From contig NZ_CAMFKM010000005.1 of the NCBI RefSeq assembly GCF_945957355.1, forward strand, positions 1 through 64,000: DNA of 64,000 nt, read 5' to 3'. A program made the translations under genes and the position numbers. How positions within the stretch are numbered: the stretch's first letter is position 1; each line of letters opens with the position of its first letter. Positions 27,037-36,960 of the stretch are shown one piece after another. The stretch is from an uncultured Reyranella sp. (GTDB lineage: Bacteria; Pseudomonadota; Alphaproteobacteria; Reyranellales; Reyranellaceae). The notes under the pieces are model-generated. The model saw nothing but the letters and a program-made list of their open reading frames with translations. It was not told the origin of the DNA and did no database searches.

Positions 27037-28320
27037 ATGCACGACATACGTTTCATCCGGGAGAACCCCGAGGCGTTCGACGCCGGCCTGAAGAAGCGCG
27101 GTCTCGCGCCGCTCTCGGCCGAGATCCTGGAGATCGACAGGCGCCGCCGCGCCGCCATCTCGGACAGCGAGGCCATCCAGGCGAAGCGCAAGGCGCTCAG
27201 CCAGCAGATCGGCATGGCCAAGCGCAAGGGCGAGAATGCCGACGCGCTGATGGCCGAGGTCGCCTCGCTCGAACAGAGCCTGAAGGACGGCGAGAGCGAG
27301 GCCGGCCGGCTCGACGAGGAGCTGCGGATCCGGCTCGAGGTCGTGCCCAACCTGCCGTTCGAGGACGTCCCCGAGGGCGCCGACGAGACCGGCAATGTCG
27401 AGATCCGCCGGGTCGGCAACCAGCGCAACTTCGGCTTCCCGCCGAAGGATCACGTGGCGCTGGGCGAGGCGACCGGCAACATGGATTTCGCCGCCGCCGC
27501 GAAGATCTCCGGGGCGCGGTTCGTGTTCCTGAAGGCCCATCTCGCACGCCTGGAGCGCGCGCTGTCGCAGTTCATGCTCGACCTGCACACGGTCGAGGGC
27601 GGCTACACCGAGGTCAATCCACCGCTGCTGGTGAAGGACACCGCCGTCTATGGCGTCGGCCAGCTGCCGAAGTTCGCCGAGGACATGTTCCACACCGACA
27701 ACGGCTTCTGGCTGATCCCCACCGCCGAGGTGTCGCTCACCAACCTGGTGAACGACATGATGCTGGAGGAGAAGGAACTGCCGCTGCGCTTCACGGCGTT
27801 CACGCCCTGCTTCCGCTCCGAGGCGGGGTCGGCCGGCAAGGACACGCGCGGCATGATCCGCCAGCACCAGTTCCCCAAGGTCGAGCTGGTGAGCATCACC
27901 ACGCCCGAGCAGTCCGCCGCCGAGCACGAGCGCATGACCGAGTGCGCCGAGCAGGTGTTGAAGCGGCTCGGGCTCGCCTATCGCACCGTCGTCCTGTGCG
28001 GCGGCGACATGGGCTTCGGGTCGCGCAAGACCTACGATATCGAGGTCTGGCTGCCCGGCCAGAACACCTATCGCGAGATTTCGAGCTGCTCGAACATGGG
28101 CGACTTCCAGGCCCGTCGCATGAACGCGCGCTATCGGCCGAAGGAAGGGAAGGGCACGCGGTTCCTGTGCACGCTGAACGGCTCGGCTCTCGCCGTCGGC
28201 CGCACCCTGGTCGCGGTGCTGGAGAACTACCAGAACGAGGACGGCTCGGTGACAGTCCCCGAGGTGCTGCGCCCCTACATGGGCGGCCTCGAACTCATTC
28301 CGGCGCCCACCCGGAAATGA
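27037..28320 (+). CDS. serS: seryl-tRNA synthetase
   Basis: 427 residues. The N-terminal antiparallel coiled-coil arm (about 25-105) binds the long variable arm of tRNA-Ser; the class II catalytic core shows motif 2 '[20 protein letters not shown]' and motif 3 '[20 protein letters not shown]'. Standard length. The stop overlaps the surE start (ATGA at 28317-28320). Confidence 0.96.
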   Translation: MHDIRFIRENPEAFDAGLKKRGLAPLSAEILEIDRRRRAAISDSEAIQAKRKALSQQIGMAKRKGENADALMAEVASLEQSLKDGESEAGRLDEELRIRLEVVPNLPFEDVPEGADETGNVEIRRVGNQRNFGFPPKDHVALGEATGNMDFAAAAKISGARFVFLKAHLARLERALSQFMLDLHTVEGGYTEVNPPLLVKDTAVYGVGQLPKFAEDMFHTDNGFWLIPTAEVSLTNLVNDMMLEEKELPLRFTAFTPCFRSEAGSAGKDTRGMIRQHQFPKVELVSITTPEQSAAEHERMTECAEQVLKRLGLAYRTVVLCGGDMGFGSRKTYDIEVWLPGQNTYREISSCSNMGDFQARRMNARYRPKEGKGTRFLCTLNGSALAVGRTLVAVLENYQNEDGSVTVPEVLRPYMGGLELIPAPTRK

Positions 28321-29114
28321 AGGTCGCCAACCTCGCCAAGGCGCGCATCCTCGTCACCAACGACGACGGCATCCATGCTCCCGGCCTCGAGGCACTGGTC
28401 GAGATCGCCACGCAGCTCTCGAGCGACGTCTGGATCGTGGCGCCCGAGGTCAACCAGAGCGGGGCCGGCCATTCGCTGTCTCTGTCGCGGCCGATACGTG
28501 CGCGCGAGGTGAGCGAACACAAGTTCGCGGTCGACGGTACGCCGACCGACTGCGTGCTGTTCGCTGCCAGGCACCTGATGAAGGACCGCAGGCCCGACCT
28601 CGTCCTCTCCGGCGTCAATCGCGGTACCAACATCGCCGACGACGTCACCTATTCGGGAACCATCGCCGCGGCCATGGAAGGCTGCCTGCTGGGCATCCCG
28701 TCGATCGCGTTCAGCCAGGCGCATATGCACGACCATCCGGTGAAGTGGGGCACCGCGACGGCCCACGGCGCCGCCGTGGCGCGCCGCGTGCTCGCGCTCG
28801 ACTGGCCGCGCAATGTGCTGGTCAACGTCAACTTCCCCGATGTCGTGGCGGGCTCGGTGCAGGGCGTGCGGGTCACGCACACCGGCACGCGCGGCTTCGG
28901 CGGTCACATCATCGAGCGCAAGGATCCCCGCGGCGGCACCTACTACTGGATCGGCTACGCCCCGCAGGAGAGCGAGATCGACGCGGCGAGCGACATTGCC
29001 GCGGTCCGCTCGGGCCACATCTCGGTGACCCCGCTGCACCTCGACCTGACCCACGAGAGCATGCGCCGCAAGCTCGTCGCTGAGTTCGAGGCGCAGCCCG
29101 TCGACCTCGACTAG
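28317..29114 (+). CDS. surE: 5'/3'-nucleotidase SurE
   Basis: 265 residues. The metal-binding start '[17 protein letters not shown]' (11-27), '[18 protein letters not shown]', '[12 protein letters not shown]' and '[19 protein letters not shown]' are the SurE signatures. It dephosphorylates nucleoside monophosphates and helps survival under stress. ATG 28317 overlaps the serS stop, and pcm follows after ten bases. Confidence 0.95.
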   Translation: MKVANLAKARILVTNDDGIHAPGLEALVEIATQLSSDVWIVAPEVNQSGAGHSLSLSRPIRAREVSEHKFAVDGTPTDCVLFAARHLMKDRRPDLVLSGVNRGTNIADDVTYSGTIAAAMEGCLLGIPSIAFSQAHMHDHPVKWGTATAHGAAVARRVLALDWPRNVLVNVNFPDVVAGSVQGVRVTHTGTRGFGGHIIERKDPRGGTYYWIGYAPQESEIDAASDIAAVRSGHISVTPLHLDLTHESMRRKLVAEFEAQPVDLD

Positions 29115-29124
29115 AGGGCGCCCC

Positions 29125-29772
29125 GTGAACGTCCCCGCCATGCAGCGCCTGATCGCCGAACTGCGCAATTCGGGCATCACGGACGAGAACGTGCTGGCGG
29201 CGATCGCCTCGGTCGATCGCGAGCGCTTCGTGACGCAGACCTTCGCGGAGCGTGCCTGGGAGAATACGGCCCTGCCCATCGCGTTCGGCCAGACGATCAG
29301 CCAACCGCTGGTGGTCGCGGCCATGACCGAGGCGCTGCGGGTCGGCCCGCGCATGAAGGTGCTCGAGATCGGTACCGGCTCGGGCTACCAGGCGGCGGTC
29401 CTGGCGAAACTCGCGCGCCGCGTCTATTCGGTCGAGCGCTTCAAGCCGCTCTCCAAGGCCGCAGAGCGGCTGCTGCTCGACCTCGGCATCTACAATGTCG
29501 TGGTCGACATCAACGACGGCAGTAAGGGCTGGCCCGGCCAGGCGCCGTTCGACCGCATCATCGTCACCGCCGCCGCCGAGGAACGTCCGCAGGCGCTGAT
29601 CGACCAACTCGCCGTCGGCGGCATCCTGATCGTTCCGGTGGGCCGCGATCCCACGGCGCAGGTCGTCGAGCGCATCGTCAAGAGCGAGCGCGGCCTGCAG
29701 CGCGACACGCTGATGCCGGTGCGCTTCGTGCCGCTGGTCGCGGGGCCGTTGCCGGTCCTGGGTCAGGGCTGA
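29125..29772 (+). CDS. pcm: protein-L-isoaspartate O-methyltransferase
   Basis: 215 residues of normal length. 'TISQPLVVAAMTEAL' and the SAM-binding loop 'VLEIGTGSGYQAAVLAKL' (about 75-92) are characteristic, as is 'ERPQALIDQLAVGG'. It repairs isoaspartyl residues in aged proteins. GTG 29125 is the start closest to the family N-terminus. Order surE-pcm-nlpD as in Gammaproteobacteria. Confidence 0.94.
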   Translation: MNVPAMQRLIAELRNSGITDENVLAAIASVDRERFVTQTFAERAWENTALPIAFGQTISQPLVVAAMTEALRVGPRMKVLEIGTGSGYQAAVLAKLARRVYSVERFKPLSKAAERLLLDLGIYNVVVDINDGSKGWPGQAPFDRIIVTAAAEERPQALIDQLAVGGILIVPVGRDPTAQVVERIVKSERGLQRDTLMPVRFVPLVAGPLPVLGQG

Positions 29773-29786
29773 GCGAAGCTCAGCCC
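29766..29786. terminator. hairpin overlapping the pcm stop
   Basis: GGGCTGAGC and GCTCAGCCC pair around GAA, the first arm containing the pcm stop codon. There is no T-run, so it may slow or pause transcription rather than end it. Confidence 0.4.
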
Positions 29787-29893
29787 GAGGAGCGACAGGA
29801 CATTGCCCAGGGGAATGTCCGAGAGCGTCGAAGAACGAACGACCCTCCGAGGCTCCTATTCCCGCCAGAATCCCAATGCAGTAGTATGGAAGC

Positions 29894-30775
29894 ATGAAGA
29901 ACGCCCCTCGCTTCCCCTCGCGATGGGCCGGCCGCATGCACACGCTGGGTACAATGGCGGTGCTGTCGGTCGCGCTCGGCGCCTGCAACACCGTCATGGG
30001 TGCCCGCGAAGGCACCATGGAATATCCCGGCTCCGCCGCCGGGCCCAACGCCGTTCCCGTCTATGTCGTGAAGGACAAGGACACGGTCGATGGCCTGTCG
30101 CGCCGCTACGGTGTGCCGTCGCAGACCATCATCGACCGCAACAACCTCAAGGCGCCCTATACGCTGAAGCCCGGTCAGACGCTCGCCATGCCGGGCGCCC
30201 GCTTCGTCCAGGACAGCTACGGCGAGGCCGCCAGCCAGCAGACCGCCGCGGCCAATCCCAACGCGCCCTCCTCGGTGAAGCGCGAGGGCCTGGCGCCGCC
30301 GCCAGGCACCAGCCAGGGCGAGGCGCCGCGCTCCGCCGCGCCCGCCGGCGAGCCGACGCCGCTCGCCAAGCCGGTTTCCGTGGCAGCCACACCGCCGGCT
30401 GCAAAGATGATCTGGCCGGTTCACGGCAAGGTCGTCTCGGGCTACGGCACCTCGGGCGGCCAGAAGAACGACGGCATCGACATTGCCGCCGCCAAGGGCA
30501 CGCCCGTGAAGGCGGCCGAGGGCGGCAGGGTCGTCTATGCCGGAGGCGAGGTCGCCCGCATGGGTAACCTGCTGCTGATCGAGCATCCCGGCGGCTACAT
30601 CACCGCCTATGGCAACAACGAGTCGCTGGCGGTGAAGAAGGGCGACGTCGTCAAGAAGGGCCAGACCATCGCCAAGGTCGGCAATTCCGGCGGCACCGCG
30701 GAGCCGCAGCTCCATTTCGAGGTCCGCCGCGCCGGCAAGACGATCGATCCGACCACGGTGCTGGGCCCGCAATAG
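29894..30775 (+). CDS. nlpD: LysM/M23 murein hydrolase activator, NlpD-like lipoprotein
   Basis: 293 residues. A lipoprotein signal ends in 'VLSVALGAC' (Cys near 34); a LysM domain follows ('YVVKDKDTVDGLSRRYGVPS', near 57-76); then a Pro/Ala linker; and a C-terminal M23/LytM domain ('GKVVSGYGTSGGQKNDGIDI', 'PVKAAEGGRVVYAGG', 'PQLHFEVRR'). Several zinc ligands of active M23 peptidases are replaced (the G-x-H-x3-D motif reads 'KNDGIDI'), as in NlpD/EnvC, which activate amidases instead of cutting the wall. Confidence 0.9.
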   Translation: MKNAPRFPSRWAGRMHTLGTMAVLSVALGACNTVMGAREGTMEYPGSAAGPNAVPVYVVKDKDTVDGLSRRYGVPSQTIIDRNNLKAPYTLKPGQTLAMPGARFVQDSYGEAASQQTAAANPNAPSSVKREGLAPPPGTSQGEAPRSAAPAGEPTPLAKPVSVAATPPAAKMIWPVHGKVVSGYGTSGGQKNDGIDIAAAKGTPVKAAEGGRVVYAGGEVARMGNLLLIEHPGGYITAYGNNESLAVKKGDVVKKGQTIAKVGNSGGTAEPQLHFEVRRAGKTIDPTTVLGPQ

Positions 30776-30792
30776 GGCGAGCTTCGCTCGGC

Positions 30793-31128
30793 CTAAACGA
30801 TCTTCCCGACCATCTTGTACTCGCCCTTGCGGTCCTCGATCTCGAGGACCCAGAGGTCGGGATCGCGGGCGACCTGGCGGGCGATGTAGGCGTCGGCCTC
30901 TGGCTCGGTGACGGGCGTGGGGCCCGTGCCGCGGCTCCACGCGGGCTCGTCGCCGAGCGTGCTGGTCTGGGTGAAGACGGTCACGCCCGCCTCGAAGCGG
31001 TTGATCTTCAGCAGCACCGTGCCGACATCCGGATCGCCGCGCCGCACGACGGCGGCCGGAATGAAGGCGCGGTCGCAGAGCCTGATCTGCGCGCTGACCC
31101 AGAGTCCCGTCGTGAGGCCCATCACCAT
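30793..31128 (-). CDS. DUF1491-family protein
   Basis: About 111 residues. 'GLWVSAQIRLCDRAFIPAAV', 'VRRGDPDVGTVLLKIN', 'EPEADAYIARQVARDPDLWV' and 'EIEDRKGEYKMVGKI' match the DUF1491 pattern, a small alphaproteobacterial family without a known role. ATG 31128 is chosen, 10 bases after the stop of the orphan protein upstream; MGL at 31122 and longer starts are possible. It is convergent with nlpD. Confidence 0.8.
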   Translation of the reverse strand: MVMGLTTGLWVSAQIRLCDRAFIPAAVVRRGDPDVGTVLLKINRFEAGVTVFTQTSTLGDEPAWSRGTGPTPVTEPEADAYIARQVARDPDLWVLEIEDRKGEYKMVGKIV

Positions 31129-31138
31129 GAGGGGCTCT

Positions 31139-32068
31139 TCATGCCAGCGCGTCGTCCAGCCCGTCAAACACCGCCCGCGCCCCCCGCCACTGGAAGCGCA
31201 CGCAGGGGAAGGGCAGGGAGGCGAGCGCGCCGTTCTCCACGCCGGGCAGATCCAGCGGCGCGACGAGGATCGGCTTCACCTTCGTGCCCAGCCGCGCGGC
31301 CGCCAGCGCCAGGGCGCCGACCGCCAGCGCCACCTCCTCGGGCTGGCCGTCGGCGATCAGCCCGAACAGCGGCCGCGGCCCGTCGGCGCCGACCGAGAAG
31401 AGATCGGTCGTGCCGCCGAACACGCCGCGCTTGGTGAGCTCCTCGTAGAGGGCGGCATCGACCAGCGCGCGATCGCAGGCGGCGGCCGGCGGGAGGCGTG
31501 TCGAGGGATCGGTGCAGAGCGCCGTCTGCAGCGGTGCCGCACCGCCCGCCTTGTAGCGGCGCACGGCGTCGACGAAGCGGCCCAGCAGCCGGGTGAGGCG
31601 GGGACTGTCGAGCGGCGCCACGATCAGCGCCTCGCTCTCCTCGCCATCGGGCCACTCCACGGACCGCCACACACCGTCGGCCAGGAATTCGCGGAACCCA
31701 TCCTTGCTCTGCCCGGGCCGCGCTCCGCCCATGCGCCCGGAATGGGCGAGATAGAGGGCCCCGGCTGCATCCTCGACGATCATGCCCGCCAGCTTCCGGT
31801 CGGCCCCGGTGCGCGGCAGGTTGATCTCGCAGGTGATGCTCTCGCGCGGCGGCGGCGGCTCGGGGGCGTGGCCGAGCACCAGGGCGTCGCGCGCACGGCG
31901 CGGCTCGAAGGCCCACCAGAAGGCATCGTCGCGCGCCCAATGGATGGTCGTGCGCAACTCGCCGCCGCGCCAGGTCAGTCGCACGCCGCGCGCGGGAACG
32001 CCCTGCAACGCGCCCTGCAGGCGCCTGATGGCACGGTCGATCCGCTTCGGCTCCCCCACGACGAGCAT
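31139..32068 (-). CDS. uncharacterised 309-residue protein
   Basis: I do not recognise the family. It has no signal peptide or membrane segment and ends in 'VFDGLDDALA'. Visible blocks are 'HWARDDAFWWAFEP' (about 43-56), 'CEINLPRTGADRKLAGMIVE' (80-99), 'LYLAHSGRMGGARPGQSKDG' (104-123) and 'KPILVAPLDLPG' near 275. The 'HSGRxGG.R.G' block recalls a segment seen next to some restriction-type (McrA/McrB-like) proteins, but no nuclease motif is present. It is first in a pair with the DUF1491 gene and divergent from uup with 67 bases between. Confidence 0.7.
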   Translation of the reverse strand: MLVVGEPKRIDRAIRRLQGALQGVPARGVRLTWRGGELRTTIHWARDDAFWWAFEPRRARDALVLGHAPEPPPPRESITCEINLPRTGADRKLAGMIVEDAAGALYLAHSGRMGGARPGQSKDGFREFLADGVWRSVEWPDGEESEALIVAPLDSPRLTRLLGRFVDAVRRYKAGGAAPLQTALCTDPSTRLPPAAACDRALVDAALYEELTKRGVFGGTTDLFSVGADGPRPLFGLIADGQPEEVALAVGALALAAARLGTKVKPILVAPLDLPGVENGALASLPFPCVRFQWRGARAVFDGLDDALA

Positions 32069-32135
32069 GGCGCGACCATAGCGCGGCTGCGGCCCTTGCC
32101 GATGTGGACAGGTTCGGCCAATACAGCCCGCTCCC

Positions 32136-33947
32136 ATGGCCGATCCGCCCCTCCTCGCGCTCAGCGACATCCGTTTCCATCTCGGCGACCAGACGATCCT
32201 GGCCGGCGTCGATCTCGGCATCGCGCCGGGCGAGCGCCTGTCGCTGGTCGGCCGCAACGGCGCGGGCAAGTCGACGCTGCTGCGCATCCTGGCCGGCGCA
32301 CCGATCGCCGACTCCGGCGAGCGCTTCGCCCAGCCCGGCGCGACGGTCGCCACCCTGCCGCAGGAGCCGGACTTCACCGGCCACGCCACGGTCGGCGCCT
32401 ATGTCGCCTCGGCGCTCACCGATTCGCTGGGGCCGGACGACTACCGCGTCGCCGCCATCCTCGACGACATGAAGCTGGCCGGCGATCGCGATCCGACCAC
32501 CCTGTCGGGCGGCGAGGCACGGCGCGCGGCGCTCGCGCGCGTGCTGATCGCCGAGCCCGACGTCATGCTGCTCGACGAGCCGACCAACCATCTCGACCTG
32601 CCGACCATCGAGTGGCTGGAGGACAAGCTCTCGAAGTGGCGCGGCGCCTATGTGCTGGTGAGCCACGACCGCCGCTTCCTCACCAACCTGACGCGCGCCG
32701 TGCTGTGGCTCGACCGCGGCATCGTGCGCCGCCTCGACAAGGGCTATGGCGAGTTCGAGGCCTGGTCGAACGACATCCTCGAACGCGAGGCGACCGAGCG
32801 GCACAAGCTCGACCGGCTGATCGAGCGCGAGACCGAATGGGCCGGCAAGTCGATCCGCGCCCGCCGCACACGCAACGAAGGCCGCCTGCGCGCGCTGGCG
32901 GCACTGCGCCAGCAGCGCAGCCAGCAGATCGGCCCGGTGGGCCGCGCCACCATCGAGGCCGGCAGCGCCGAGGCCTCGGGCGCGCTGGTCGTCACGGCGC
33001 GCAACATCACCAAGCGCTGGGGCGACAAGGTCATCGTCCAGGATTTCTCGACGCGCATCTTCCGCAAGAACCGCATCGGCCTGATCGGACCCAACGGCGC
33101 CGGCAAGACGACGCTGCTCAAGATGCTGATGGGCGAACTGGAGCCCGACAGCGGCACGGTGAAGCTCGGCGCCAACCTGATGCCGGTGGTGATCGACCAG
33201 CGCCGCATCGGCCTCGATCCTGACAAGACTCCGTGGGAGACGCTGGCCGACCGCAACGACCATGTGCTGGTGCGCGGCCATCTCACCCATGTGATGACGT
33301 ACCTGCGCGAGTACCTGTTCCGCGACGAGCAGGCGCGCCAGCCGGTGCGCACCCTGTCGGGCGGCGAGCGCAACCGCCTGCTGCTCGCCAAGGCGCTGGC
33401 CGCGCCGTCGAACATGATCGTGCTCGACGAGCCGACCAACGATCTCGACGCCGACACGCTCGACCTGCTGCAGGAAGCGCTCGACGACTATGACGGCACC
33501 GTCCTGCTGGTGAGCCACGACCGCGACTTCCTCGACCGGCTGGTCACCTCGACCATCGTGCTCGAAGGCGACGGCACGGCGGTCGAATATGCCGGCGGCT
33601 ACAGCGACTACGTGGCCCAGCGCGGCCCGCGCCCAGAGCCCACGGGCGTCACGCCGTCACGCGCCAAGGACAAGCCGGCCGCCGCGCCGAAGCCGGCCGG
33701 CCCGGCCAAGGCCCGCCTCGGCTACAAGCGCGAACGCGCCCTGGTCGAGTTGCCGAAGAAGATCGAGGCCCTGCAGGCCGAGGTCGCGACCCTGCAGCAG
33801 GCGCTGGCCGATCCCGACCTCTACCGCCGCGATCCCAAGGGTTTCCAGGCCAGGACCACCCGAATCGGCGCCGCCCAGGCCGAAATCGAGGCCGCCGAGA
33901 CGGAATGGCTGGAACTCGAGATGCTGCGCGAGGAACTTAGTTCCTGA
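32136..33947 (+). CDS. uup: ABC-F family ATPase, Uup type
   Basis: 603 residues, two ABC domains in one chain without membrane segments. Domain 1: 'GRNGAGKSTLL' (about 40-50), 'LSGGEARRAAL', 'VMLLDEPTNHLD'. Domain 2: 'GPNGAGKTTLL' (about 322-332), 'LSGGERNRLLL', 'MIVLDEPTNDLD'. A Pro/Ala linker and C-terminal coiled coil (about 535-600) mark Uup rather than EttA. ABC-F proteins act on ribosomes; Uup also affects transposon excision and branched DNA in E. coli. Confidence 0.9.
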   Translation: MADPPLLALSDIRFHLGDQTILAGVDLGIAPGERLSLVGRNGAGKSTLLRILAGAPIADSGERFAQPGATVATLPQEPDFTGHATVGAYVASALTDSLGPDDYRVAAILDDMKLAGDRDPTTLSGGEARRAALARVLIAEPDVMLLDEPTNHLDLPTIEWLEDKLSKWRGAYVLVSHDRRFLTNLTRAVLWLDRGIVRRLDKGYGEFEAWSNDILEREATERHKLDRLIERETEWAGKSIRARRTRNEGRLRALAALRQQRSQQIGPVGRATIEAGSAEASGALVVTARNITKRWGDKVIVQDFSTRIFRKNRIGLIGPNGAGKTTLLKMLMGELEPDSGTVKLGANLMPVVIDQRRIGLDPDKTPWETLADRNDHVLVRGHLTHVMTYLREYLFRDEQARQPVRTLSGGERNRLLLAKALAAPSNMIVLDEPTNDLDADTLDLLQEALDDYDGTVLLVSHDRDFLDRLVTSTIVLEGDGTAVEYAGGYSDYVAQRGPRPEPTGVTPSRAKDKPAAAPKPAGPAKARLGYKRERALVELPKKIEALQAEVATLQQALADPDLYRRDPKGFQARTTRIGAAQAEIEAAETEWLELEMLREELSS

Positions 33948-33955
33948 TTCATGTT

Positions 33956-34047
33956 CCTCTCCCCCGATAGGGGGAGAGGTTAGGTGAGGGGGGTACACGG
34001 GTTGCGTCGCCCACTCACCCAGCCTCTCCCCCTATCGGGGGGAGAGG
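33956..34047. repeat. nested inverted repeat (CCTCTCCCCC family)
   Basis: Both arms are themselves palindromic (CCTCTCCCCC-GAT-AGGGGGAGAGG type at 33956-33979 and 34024-34047), so the element can form either one long hairpin or two short ones. It lies between convergent uup and the M20 gene ending at 34059. A known type of dispersed intergenic repeat in Alphaproteobacteria; a transcript-end role is likely. Confidence 0.7.
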
Positions 34048-34058
34048 AGGAAGAAAGG

Positions 34059-35486
<1,428 letters not shown>

Positions 35487-35525
35487 GGGCGGGAGTTTAG
35501 TCCCCCGCTGAGCCCTCGCAAACTC

Positions 35526-36818
35526 TCAGCTCTTGGTCGCCTCGACCTTCTTCCCGGACTCATTCCTCTCGGACTTCTCCGCCTCGTCTTCGACGGGGGC
35601 CTTCGCTTCTTTGTCTGCCGGCTCTTCTTCTTCCGCCTTCACGGCCTTCTCGGCCTCACCGTCAGCCGGCTTCTCCGCCTCGTCTTCGACGGGCGCCTTT
35701 GCTTCTTCGTCCACCGGCTCTTCTTCTTCCGCTTTCACGGCCTCCTCGGCCTCACCGTCAGCGGGCTTCTCCGCCTCGTCTTCGACGGGGGCCTTTGCTC
35801 CTTCGTCTGCCGGCTCTTCTTCCTCCGCCTTCACAGCCTTCTCGGCCTCATCTTCAGCGGGCTTCTCCACCTCGTTCTCGGAGGGCGTCTCGGCGTCAGC
35901 CTTCGCGGGCTCCGCCGGCTCGATGTTATCGGGATCGAACCATGTCGCTGCTTTGTCGAAGGCGGCGACGAGGGCGGTGGCTTCGGTCGGATCGACCAGG
36001 GTTTCGAAGCCGTGGAGGATGTTGTTGCGGATGCGGCGCAGCGTATCGAGCTGGCGCAGTCGGTCCTTCGACAGGTTGAAGCGCGGTTCCTCGAACAGGC
36101 TTTCGAGCGGGACGGTCCGGTCGCCTTCCATGTCGGCCTGGCGCTTGACCTCGCGTTCGAAGTTCACGGCGGCGTTCAGCACCGCCTGGTAGGGCATCTT
36201 GAGGTCGAGCAGCTGTTTCGGCGCTAGCGCTTCGACGGGCGTCCGCTTGGTGGGGGCGTGGGCGAGGTTGCGGAAGAGGGGGCGCTGGCCGTCTTCCGGC
36301 TTTTCCGGCTCGGGTTCGGGCAGGGCGCCTTGTTCCTTAAGCTCCTCGATTCCGACCCGGATGCTGACGAAGTCGTTCGCGGGCTTGGGGGCGGGCTTCG
36401 GAGGCGCAGGTGGAGGCGGCGGCGGAGCCGGTGTTGGGACCGGCTCTTCGACTGGTTTCGCGACAGGCTCGGCGATGGGCTCGACCGTGGGCGTGGCGAT
36501 GAGCGTGGGCGCGGGCTCGGGTTCCTTTTCCGGCGCTTTCTCAGGTGCGGGCAGCTTGAGCGGCTCCGGCGCGGGAGCCGGCACGGCTTGCGCGGCAGGT
36601 TGCTGCTCACTCCGCGCCGACCGCGCGGCGCGCAGGACCAGGCCCTGCGCCGCCAGGACGCAGAAGAACGCCACCCCGCCCGCCGTCACGCCGTCGAGCG
36701 GCATCTGCTTGGCCTGTGCCACGAGCGTTCCGTAAGCGACACCGCCCGCGACCGGAAGCACCAGCTCTTTCAGCACGCGTAGCGCGATTGGCGTACTGCC
36801 AGCCTTCTTCTCGTCCAT
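35526..36818 (-). CDS. membrane-anchored protein with HEPN-like motif and acidic tandem repeats
   Basis: 430 residues from ATG 36818 (TTG 36827 possible). Layout: two hydrophobic helices (about 14-36 and 43-63), a Pro-rich linker (about 78-147), a globular helical region (about 195-295), and a Glu/Lys/Ala tail with about three copies of a 32-residue repeat (about 315-415). The globular part has 'LRRIRNNILHGFETL', where Arg264-x4-His269 fits the HEPN ribonuclease motif (R-x4-6-H), as in DUF4145-like domains. No HEPN partner such as an MNT nucleotidyltransferase is adjacent. Function unknown; the HEPN reading is inference from a short motif. Confidence 0.7.
   Translation of the reverse strand: MDEKKAGSTPIALRVLKELVLPVAGGVAYGTLVAQAKQMPLDGVTAGGVAFFCVLAAQGLVLRAARSARSEQQPAAQAVPAPAPEPLKLPAPEKAPEKEPEPAPTLIATPTVEPIAEPVAKPVEEPVPTPAPPPPPPAPPKPAPKPANDFVSIRVGIEELKEQGALPEPEPEKPEDGQRPLFRNLAHAPTKRTPVEALAPKQLLDLKMPYQAVLNAAVNFEREVKRQADMEGDRTVPLESLFEEPRFNLSKDRLRQLDTLRRIRNNILHGFETLVDPTEATALVAAFDKAATWFDPDNIEPAEPAKADAETPSENEVEKPAEDEAEKAVKAEEEEPADEGAKAPVEDEAEKPADGEAEEAVKAEEEEPVDEEAKAPVEDEAEKPADGEAEKAVKAEEEEPADKEAKAPVEDEAEKSERNESGKKVEATKS
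35547..35876 (-). repeat. 96-bp in-frame tandem repeat
   Basis: The period of 96 bases is visible on the + strand from CGACGGG at 35591, 35687 and 35783. Each unit encodes 32 residues beginning KAPVEDEAEKPADGEAE and ending in a run of Glu. Two full units (residues 342-373 and 374-405) are flanked by two partial ones. Confidence 0.85.
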
Positions 36819-36960
36819 CGATTCCAATCCATTCGGTCCCGGCCCCCTTCATTGGGAGGGCGCGGCCGGTCAAAGCCGGCGCCGTACTAACAAACCTCAC
36901 GAGTTGACGCCAACGGACCCGTCCGCTACCCCCACGCCACCCCCGAAGGACCCCGTAAAA

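Noticed and set aside
30908..33518. Very long open frames opposite and across the orphan protein and uup (771 and 784 codons)
   Set aside because: They are low-complexity Arg/Ala/Gly-rich shadows of real genes in GC-rich DNA and match no protein family.
35547..35876. CRISPR-like direct repeats
   Set aside because: The 96-base units are contiguous, coding and in frame, with no spacers; this is a protein repeat.
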